Positions 52,859-62,200 of a DNA stretch of 64,000 bases are shown here, one piece after another. The stretch is from the NCBI RefSeq assembly GCF_018413605.1, contig NZ_JAHCDN010000003.1:62001-126000 (forward strand), in the 5' to 3' direction. The DNA is from Variovorax sp. PCZ-1. Its GTDB lineage: Bacteria; Pseudomonadota; Gammaproteobacteria; Burkholderiales; Burkholderiaceae_C. The translations under genes were made by a program, and so were the position numbers. Each line of letters begins with the position of its first letter. Position 1 is the first letter of the stretch. The notes beneath the pieces are model-generated. The model was not told where the DNA came from and searched no databases. It saw only the letters and a list, made by a program, of their open reading frames with translations.

Positions 52859-55800
52859 TCAACGGTCGAGGGTGCGGTTTACGCTGGTATTGCGGCTGCG
52901 GAAAAGATTTTCATCAAATTTGAAGCGCAAGCGCAGGAATGCACCACGGTTGGTGTATTCGCCGCTTGTCAAATCCTTATCGGAAAAGCCCGTCCAGTTG
53001 TAGCCTGCTGATAGCCAGAGATCCGTCGCGATTTGGTAGCCAGCCTCTAGGCCAAACGCATACTGCTTACTGCTACCCTGAGGGCTACCCAAGACACTGG
53101 CGAGCACACCCACATCCCATTTCTCGCTGATGTCGTAAGTCGCACGACCACCAAGCAGCCAAGCTGTGTAGCGTCGATCTGCTGCAGGTAAGGTTTTGTC
53201 GGTACTTGTCTTGAATGCAACACGGCCATTGAGCCACCACGGACGACTTGGGTGATAGCTGCCATGAACCGAGAACGCGTGAGCATATTCGTTGATACTG
53301 GCGGCGTTGTCGCGCTCAATGCGGTATTCATAGCGCGCCAAGCCATTGATTCGGTTGTTATCCACAGGCCGCCATGCGAAGCCTGCCTGCAGGCGATCTT
53401 GGAGGCGGTTGGGTTTGTCGCTGTAGTTGGTGAACAGCAAGTAATTGCGGGCCAGGAAAGTCCAGTCACGATCCATCTTGCGGGCATAGCTCAAGGTCTT
53501 GAGCCATTGGGTTTCGGTCTGATTGCCGACAACACTCTTGTCATCGTCTAAGCGTCGCCAGTCGAGTTTGACCGATACCTTCGACAACTCGCTGACCGTG
53601 TAATCCACACCGCCGCTCAGAGCTACGGCATTGCGCACACTGCCTTGGAAGACCTTCAGCACCTCAGCGCCCGTGCTGTAAGACAGGCCTTCGCGTACAT
53701 TCCAAGTATTGCGCACACCGGTAGCCAACTGCATATCCCGATTAGAGGCAGTTCCAGTAGACAAAGCATCTCTCAAGCGGTATTCACTGAACACCGTGCC
53801 GCCAGGCATGTAGCTGCTGTCCACACCAAGCGTAAAAGCATTACTTTTATCTGCAGGGCTCAAAGCGGCTGAAGAAGTTAGGCCGCGCTGAATCTCATAG
53901 TTGCCATACAACCGCGTTCGCTCTGCAACTTGATATTGCGCACCCAGTGCCAAGCGGCGTTGCGAACTGCTACCACCCTCAACTTCGCCTCGCAAGCCAA
54001 ACCGTTCTGTGGCTTGCCAGTTCGCACCTAAGCGCAGCGTCGTCGCTTTGCGATCCAGAGTCGAAGCGATGCCGTTGCCGCCAGAAAACGTAGAGTTGCT
54101 TGTAATCGTTGTGCCTGTACTTGGATTGGTTGCGTCAACGCCTTGGTTGAAAAAGCCTCCTGCACCCGTATTGCTGGAGCTGATAGTAGAGCTGCCAACA
54201 AATCCTGCGTCTTCCTGTGAGTGTCGTAGTGAGAGGTCTAAGCCCAAGGTTTTATTAGGCTTCCAGCGTAAGCCTAATGCTTTTGTATCGCGCTTAGGAT
54301 CACCTGCGAGGGCTTGATTTTGCGTACGAGCAGCCTCGCCATAGACCTGCATGCTGTCTGAAATGTCATAACCGGCTCTCGCCCCATATTCAGCGCGCCC
54401 CTCACTGATGCTCGCGTTTGGGTTGTAGAACTCATCGCCACTACGCATCGCCCACGCCGCTGCATCGAACTTGTCAGCTTTGTGCTGCGCTTCGACACGC
54501 CATGCCGTTCCAGAGCGTTTGTCTTTGGCCTCTCCAGCTAAGCCAGAAGGTGTTGTTGTCGCTAAGGCCGATCCCACGACATAACGCGTGGAGTCACTGC
54601 GAGCAAACTCTGCAACGATGCGCGTGTTGTCGGACAAGCCCACCACGACGTTAACGCTACTTAAGTTATAGGGTGACAGAGGGTTGCTGTCACGCACCAA
54701 ACTTGCGCCCACTTCGCTTCGCTCGCCCAGCTTTAGTTGGCCATCGACGCCCGCCACCCAGAATTCTTCCCCACCTTGGTCCACCTCGTAGGTGATGCGA
54801 AGGTATTGGGGATTACCATCGACATCCACACTAGGCAAAGAGTTGGTCAGCAAAATCGCACCAGAGAAGGGCTCAAAAGAGTAATCCTCAAATCGAGCCA
54901 GCGCGACTACGTTGCGCACGAGATTGACCTGGCTGCGATCGCGCGTGATGATTTCGACTTTTTCGGTGTTTTGCACACCACTTGTTAAGCGTGTGTAGAA
55001 AGGGCCGCGTGTGCCATTTAAGCCGTACTCTTCAACAACTTGCTTGAGCGAGTCACGGGTCGCAAATACATTGGCGAAATATGTAGATTGCTCCACGTGG
55101 CCGCGCAAGCCCGTGCCACTTCGGTTGTACGCACCGAGGTTACGTACCCGCATTCCTGCAACAGCGCCACCAGAGCTGAGTTGCGCAAAGCCATCGCCAG
55201 TGTTGAAGTCTCCATACAGAGCATAGCTGCGCTCCTTATCTAAACGCAAATAGACGCGATCTGCGCTTTTGGCCTCTGAGCCACGTAGCGAACTATCGCC
55301 ATATACTGGGTAAAGGTCATCTGCACGCGGATCCCGCAAGAAACGATTGCGAGTATCTTTATCGGAATCAAATGCCGCCGTTAATAGCCATTCTTTTTGC
55401 AGTTTACCTTTGACAAAAAAAGCACTGCGAGCGCCAAAATAGCTCTTTCCGTCCGAAGAACTGCGAACCCAACGGCGCAGCTCTCGTTCAAAGCCATCAT
55501 CAATGCGCACAGGATCAATGCTGTTGCCCTTAGCTTTGCGCGATAGTATGGCTTCCACCAAACCCGCCGCGACAAACTCGCGCAGCTCTGGCAAGTAACT
55601 AACGACACCTTGCGCAACAGCAGCGCCCGCAGTGATACGAACGCGCACATCGCCTGCTTCTATCGGCGAAAGCAAGATAAAGCTTGCCACGCCGTTCTTG
55701 ACGGTGATTTGTACACCAGGGGTGACGCGATCTGTATCGCGTCGGCCCGCACCAAGCTCATCCGTCTTTGCGCCGTCAAGCAACACACGGCCGCCGCTAA

Positions 55801-56191
55801 CCTCAATCGTAGCAACCACATCTGTCGATGTGGGTTGGCCTTTACCGTCAAAAGTACGAATCGTGATCCGATTTCCACTCGTTCCATCCGCCGGAATATC
55901 GCTTTTCTCGACATCGACCACCAGCCTTGCGACTGAAGTGTTCGCTGCATAGTTGACACCGCCATTTGAGCTTCCGTTGAAAACCGAAGGAGCCGACCCT
56001 AAAGATGGGCTAGTGGATAGGCCACGATAAGCTCCACCATCTGCGCTTTGCTGCGTTTGCGCCATGGCGCCACTTGCCATCAAGGCAACAGCCAAGGCAA
56101 TGGGGGTGATTTGTTGCGACATCCCCTGTTGCGTCAACTTTGTGTTGCTATGTACGGTGTTGTTTTTGTAAGCGATTCGCTTGTTATTCAT
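52859..56191 (-). CDS. Outer-membrane beta-barrel protein with N-terminal Ig-like domain
   Basis: 1,110 residues. Signal peptide (IALAVALMASGAMAQ), a low-complexity spacer, then an invasin-type Ig-like domain (about 80-190: LVVDVEKSDIPADGTSGNRI, GVASFILLSPIEAGDVRVRI). From about 210 to the end lies a large set of alternating amphipathic strands typical of a barrel (for example RVYLRLDKERSYALYGDFN, GAFLRLRFKFDENLF). It superficially resembles TonB-dependent receptors or FhaC-like proteins, but has no TonB box or POTRA motif that I can recognise. Lies ten bases after the giant gene and 18 before the OmpA gene, so all three are one operon. Confidence 0.7.
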   Translation of the reverse strand: MNNKRIAYKNNTVHSNTKLTQQGMSQQITPIALAVALMASGAMAQTQQSADGGAYRGLSTSPSLGSAPSVFNGSSNGGVNYAANTSVARLVVDVEKSDIPADGTSGNRITIRTFDGKGQPTSTDVVATIEVSGGRVLLDGAKTDELGAGRRDTDRVTPGVQITVKNGVASFILLSPIEAGDVRVRITAGAAVAQGVVSYLPELREFVAAGLVEAILSRKAKGNSIDPVRIDDGFERELRRWVRSSSDGKSYFGARSAFFVKGKLQKEWLLTAAFDSDKDTRNRFLRDPRADDLYPVYGDSSLRGSEAKSADRVYLRLDKERSYALYGDFNTGDGFAQLSSGGAVAGMRVRNLGAYNRSGTGLRGHVEQSTYFANVFATRDSLKQVVEEYGLNGTRGPFYTRLTSGVQNTEKVEIITRDRSQVNLVRNVVALARFEDYSFEPFSGAILLTNSLPSVDVDGNPQYLRITYEVDQGGEEFWVAGVDGQLKLGERSEVGASLVRDSNPLSPYNLSSVNVVVGLSDNTRIVAEFARSDSTRYVVGSALATTTPSGLAGEAKDKRSGTAWRVEAQHKADKFDAAAWAMRSGDEFYNPNASISEGRAEYGARAGYDISDSMQVYGEAARTQNQALAGDPKRDTKALGLRWKPNKTLGLDLSLRHSQEDAGFVGSSTISSSNTGAGGFFNQGVDATNPSTGTTITSNSTFSGGNGIASTLDRKATTLRLGANWQATERFGLRGEVEGGSSSQRRLALGAQYQVAERTRLYGNYEIQRGLTSSAALSPADKSNAFTLGVDSSYMPGGTVFSEYRLRDALSTGTASNRDMQLATGVRNTWNVREGLSYSTGAEVLKVFQGSVRNAVALSGGVDYTVSELSKVSVKLDWRRLDDDKSVVGNQTETQWLKTLSYARKMDRDWTFLARNYLLFTNYSDKPNRLQDRLQAGFAWRPVDNNRINGLARYEYRIERDNAASINEYAHAFSVHGSYHPSRPWWLNGRVAFKTSTDKTLPAADRRYTAWLLGGRATYDISEKWDVGVLASVLGSPQGSSKQYAFGLEAGYQIATDLWLSAGYNWTGFSDKDLTSGEYTNRGAFLRLRFKFDENLFRSRNTSVNRTLDR

Positions 56192-56201
56192 GATCGTCCC
56201 C

Positions 56202-59200
56202 TTACTTCACATCACGCAGATTGTTGCCACGCGTGCTTCCACTGGAAGCTGGCAACTGCGGCACTGGGGTGTTGTTTTCAGCATCCGAAGATGCAGTGCT
56301 CGGCCTCGGTGGCCCGGAAGGTCTAGGCTGCATGAGAGGCTGATTGGCGCTATCCGTGCCTTGATCTGGGAAACCCGGGGCTTTGCCTTCCCACTTCAAA
56401 GCAGGCCCGCCCTGACGCTCAGTACCCACGCTACTCACACCGCCTTGGCTGCGGCGTGACTTGACCTGCTCCATCACGGTGTTGGAACATGAGCCAATGA
56501 TGAAGTCTGCCTGGTGCATCTCACCGTTCTTGAGATCCACCCACAGGCTGTCGGCATTGCCCAAGTTACGGTTACTGCTGGTGGTCAAACGTGAGCCGCG
56601 TGGCAAGGTGAGCTGATCTACTTTGAGCACCCAGCTCTTTGGCTCGATACCGCAGATGCTGTATTTGCCCTCCGAATCTGACACCATATAGGTACCATCG
56701 TTGAGATATAGACGTACGTTGGGTACGCCCAGCTCTTCAGCGTCCTGCATGTGGTTGTTATTGCAATCCACATAAATTTTGCCGACGATACAGCCTTCGT
56801 TGGCAAAGACACCGCCTGTGACTTTAACTTTGGCCTGCGCCACATTTGATCGCTGACCATTGCCAAATGCCTGTGCTTTGTTGATTCCGTCGCCCTGCAA
56901 TGAGCCCACGCCAACTCGTACGCGATAACTCAATTCCACCTCACCCGCTACTGGCAAGCCACCAGCAGGTAGCGCGCCAGTGAGGTTGAAGGTCACCGAC
57001 GCGCCTGGCGCGCCGACAATACTAGCGGCCGCCAAATTAACGGGCGTTGCTGAGGCTGGTGCAGAAATCTGCGCAGTGCTGGCGATCAATCGGAAGCCGG
57101 CAGGCAGATTGTCTGTGATGCTCAAAGTGGTGAGGTTGGCTCCACCTGCCACGTATTTCACACGAACTTTATAGAGCAAAGTATCGCCCAACTCAACGCT
57201 CGCTTTATTGGCAACCTTGGTCACCACCAGCACGGCTGGCGTGCCTGCATCCAGAGGAATATGGTTATGCACCACATCTGGCGAAACTCCCGGCGTGAGG
57301 TTAAATCGCAAGAAGTAAGTCGTTGCTTGGCCAACGAGCGGTGCTGTACCTTGCGGTTGAATCTGACACTGCTGACCAGCAACTTGACCAGGGCATACTG
57401 CACCTGCGCCAGGCGTGACTGGGCTAGGTGATGGCGGAATTTGCGTTGACTGAGTGTTGTATCCAGAAGGTGCAGAAATCACTCGCACCTCGTATTCACC
57501 TGCTGGCGCGCCAGCGTTGAGGATGAATTGATACACGCCACTTGCACCGGTAACCACTGTGTTGGCTCCACCGACCAAATCGCTAGCAGGAACAGATGTG
57601 GCTGCACCGCCAACAATGCGTAAAAGCTGCACTGTTGCGCCTGGGATAGGAGCGCGTGTATTGGAGTCATACACCACGCCGCTCGGGTCAAGTGGAAGGT
57701 CTTGAAGTGTTGTCACAACTCCAGGTAACACGCGCACATTTGTTAAAGCGTTACGCAAGTTATTCGGCGCGCCGTTGATCGCTGTATTGGTGTTGTTGCC
57801 TCGTGGCACACCCATGATGGCATCTCCGTTTTCGTTGAAGAAAACGACGTCATAGGTCAAGTTAGGACCGGTAGGTGCGAGGCCTGTCACGTTGTATGAG
57901 CCATTAGGCAGTGTTGCTGGACGTGTTGTCGGACTAGTCACCTCGCGCAGACGCGCTCCAGTTGTAGGATCAACCGCATATACAGCTACTCGGTAGCCAC
58001 CCAGGGTTGGCTCGCCGCCATCTAACTGGCCGTTGCCATTGCCATCGATCCAAACGCGGCCACTGATGCCGCCGGGCGCGACCAAAGGCACCACAGTGTT
58101 GCCGCCTACGCTTGTTGGTTGGCCGCCTATAGCTGTTGGAGGAATGGTGATACTGGCTGGATCAGGGTTGCAAGCTGTGGCAGCCGGACAAGGCGGCAGG
58201 GTCGGGCCTGCTGCGCTGGTTGGCACAGTGATCGCACCGGGAGCAGAGCCACCCAGCTCGTCTGCGCGAAGCACGGCGCCGTTGGTCACTTGCGCTACCG
58301 TGGGTGTGGCGCGGATTTGCGTTTCCACCACAATCCTGAGCACCGCGCCAGCGCCCAATGTGCCGCCTGTATTGAGCAATTCTGTGTTGGGCGCAATGCC
58401 TGTGTAGGCAGGGTTAGCGGTGAAGCCTGCTGGCGTGACCGATACGATCACTGGATTACTCAGGCTGGTATCGAGCACATCTGTGATACGCACATTGGTG
58501 GCCACTTGTGAGCTAGTGTTTTTGTAGATGATCGTCCAACGAACCGTATCGCCGGGGATCGCACCCCCCCCCAGAGAATTGGGCAGCTCTGCATACTTGA
58601 TACCCACAATGGTTGGGGGTGCAATCAGCAAGGCAGGAGTCGGCCGAGGTGTATCCAGTGCTGAGCTAGGAGGCACGGGAGCTGCGTCGGTGGATCTGTC
58701 CTTGGCAATGACTTGCTGACCTGCGGGTGGCGTAGGAGGTGTCCACACACCGGTAGCAGGATTAACTGCACCGCCATCGTTGGGCGTATTGGCATTGGCC
58801 AGATCGCTCACCGAGCTTGCATAGACACTGTTCTCTTGCGCTGCACTTGGAATGTCTGCCACCGCTGCATAAGCCACCGTGGCCGTAAAGCGGATCGTGC
58901 AGCCCTGACCCACAACCCAATCGTCTGTACCGGCCAAGAGCCTGATATCGCCCACGCCATTGAAGCCGGCGTTGACGCTGCAAGTGGCCGCGCCAATCGC
59001 ACTGCCGCTGGCTGCGCTCAATGCTGGGGTGACACTGATGCTGGGGTTGCCTGCAGCAAAGGCTGCACGCAGGCTATCGACCGACTGCACTTGGGTCAAT
59101 GTGACACCGGCATTGCCCACGGCTTGGACAGTGACTTCATAGGGCACTTGGAAGGTAGATGGGCCGCTGCGCACGATGGTGCCCGCAACTCTCTTGACCA

Positions 59201-62200
59201 CTTCCAATGTGGCAAATTTGGCCTCGGTGGAGCTGCCTGGGCTGGCCTTAGGCGTGGTGGGGATGCCTGGGAAGGCCGGTGGTGTGCCACCATATGTCGT
59301 CGTGGTCACCACGCCTTCGGAGGTGTCTTTGTTGATCAGATCAGGTGCGTCACCTGTCTTGGTGCCGGTGGCCGGATCAAATGTGGCTCCCTCATTCGGG
59401 CTGGCTGCGGTCTGGCCGAAGACGCGGTTTTGTGCGCCGGCTGCAGCGTTGGGCACCACGGCTGAGCCGTAGTCCACATCGACGGTGAAGCTGACCTGGC
59501 AGGCTGTGCCTGCGGCCAAGTTCATGTTGCTGGCTTTGTTGCTGGCATCCGCACTGTTTCTGAACAGGTTGTAGTTCTTGGCATCGGCTGCGCTGTTGTA
59601 GCCTGCGCCACCGTCAAACTGGGCGTTGAGATTTGGCGCGCAAGTCGCTGCACTGCCAGCGCCAAGCGCAACGTTGCTCACAACGAAGCTGGCTGGCGCG
59701 GGGAAGGTGAACTTGAGGTTCTCACCAGCTTGCACGTTGGTCGCAACGGTCGCTCCGGTATTGGCAACGGTGATGGCATAGGCCACGCGGAAGCGCTTGC
59801 CCGAAGTATCGAGCTGGATGGGGCGCGAAGCGGCTTTGAGCACGTCTAAGGTCTGCGCCACAAAGAGCACGGGGGTGGGATCAGCCGCATCCGAGCCAGG
59901 TGTGCCGGGGATGCCGGGCACGGGCGGGAGGACGCCGGGCGCGCCGGGTGGTGTGACCGTGCGATCTGTGGATTCATCAACGGTGACGGCATTGGTTGGC
60001 GAGGTCACTGGGCCGCTGTTGGGCACGGTGTGGCCAGGGTTGCTTGGCGTGCTGCTGCCCGAGGCATAGACGCTGTTCTTCTGCGCGGTGGTGGGTACGG
60101 CGGCTAGGCTGCCGAAGTCCACTGTGGTGGTGAAGGTAAAGTCGCAGCGCTGGCCTTGGTTCAAGGTATTGCTGCCTGAGAGCAAGGCGTTGTTGCCGAT
60201 GCCGTTGAAGGTGGTGGCTGCTGGGCTGCAGCTTGCACCACCGACTGGCGTGATGGTCACGGGGCCAGCGACGATGGTCGCTCCTGGGAAGGTGCGCTGC
60301 AGGTTCTCGATGGCCTGCACGTTGGGCACGGGAGTGGCTCCGTTGTTCCCGACGCTGATGGCGTAGGGCACAAGAAATCTGCCCAAACCAAGGTCTTGCG
60401 GTGTGCCTGCGCTCTTGCGGGTGTCGATGACGGGCAGTGGGCTGATGGTCAAGGGCTTGGTGGCGGTGTCGCAGGCTGCCGGTGTCGTCGCTGGTGCTGC
60501 GCAGATGCGGTAGGTGATGGTGTAGCTGCCGGCTGGGGCGCTGGCGGGCACGATCAGGTTGCCGTTGCTGTCTACTGTCGTGCCAGCAGGTGCGCCGCTG
60601 ACTAAAGTGACGGTGACGTTGGCGGCACTGGCCACTGGCACGCCTGCGCCGTCGTTGCCGAGGACGTTGAGGGTGGCAGCTTGGCCTTGAGGAATGGTCT
60701 GCGCTGGATCGTCGATGGCATCGATGATGCTGATCGGTGCTTGGGCGTTGTTGTTGGCCGGGTTGCTGTCGTTGCTGGCAGCGGTAACGCCGGAGACGAT
60801 GATATCTTGCGCGGTGGTGTCTACTCCGCCGGGTGTGCCTGGCAGGGTGACTTGGATGGGGCAGCTTAAGGTTGCGCCAACGGGCAAGATGCTGGTGGAG
60901 CCGCTAGAAGCTACGCATGCGCCGACAACGATGCTGGCACCGCTGCCGACGTTGGCGTTGCAACTCACAGCAACGGCTTCTGAAGGACCTGCGTTGGTGC
61001 AGACTAAGGTGCCTGTGACCACAGCACCGGGAGCAGAAGATGTGGGCAGACCGTTGACGGCTACTCGCATGTCTGCAGGCACTTGGGGGATGGCACTCAA
61101 ATCTACTGGCGTGGGGCTTGGCGTGTCTAAACCCGGACTCGGTGGGATCGGCGCACCGTCGGTAGATTTATCCTTAGCTATCACCTGCTGCCCTGCGGGC
61201 GGCGTTGGCTCGGTCCAGTTGCCGTTGGACGGATTGATCGTGCCGCCGTTGTTCGGTGTATTGGCATTGGTCCTGTCGCTGATCGAGCTGGCGTAAACGC
61301 TGTTTTGTTGGGCAGTCGTCGGTATAGCAGCAACATTGGGATACGCCAAAGTCGCCGTGAAACGCAAGGTACAACCTTGGCCGAGCGTCCAATCATCTGT
61401 ACCTGCTAAGAGTCTGATATCGCTATCGCCATTGAAGGTGTTGTTAACGCTGCAGGTTGCGCCGGAGATCGGCGCACCCGCCAAGCCAGCAACGGTAACA
61501 GTTGGGTTGCCGCTTGAGTAGGTGGCTCGCAAACTGTCTACCGCTTGGACTTGATTGAGAACACGGGTGTTGTTACCAACCGCTTGAACCGTTACTTCAT
61601 AAGCCACCTGGAATGTAGAAGCACCCGTACGCACAGGTGCGGCGCTGAGCTTCTTGACTGTTTCAAGCGTCGCGAAGTTGGCACTGGTGGAACTGCCTGG
61701 GTTTTGCTTAGGCGTGGTCGGTGCTGCGGGCGGCGCTGGAGGCGTACCTCCATAGGTTGGCGTGGTAGGAGCCACGGCCTCAGAGGTGTCTTTGTTAATC
61801 AAGTCGGGCGCATCACCGGTCTTAACGCCGGTGGACGGGTCAAATGTCGCACCTTTATTTGGCGACGCCGCGGTTTGGCCAAAAACGCGGTTTTGAGCAT
61901 TCAAACCGCCATTGGGAACCACTGCCGTACCGTAGTCCACATCGACCACAAAACTAACCTGACAGAACTGACCTGGCGCCAAGGTCATGTTGGAGGCTTT
62001 GTCGGCCAAGCTGGCACTGCTACGGAAGAGGTTGTAGTTTTCTGCATTGGAGCCTGTGTAGGCTGTACCGCCATCGAACTGCGTATTGAGATTACTTGCG
62101 CAAGTGGCTGCACTGCTGCCAGCCATGATTTGCGTGCCGCTGACGGTAAAGCTTGCTGGTGCAGGGAAGGTGAACTTGAGGTTCTCTCCAGCCTGCACAT

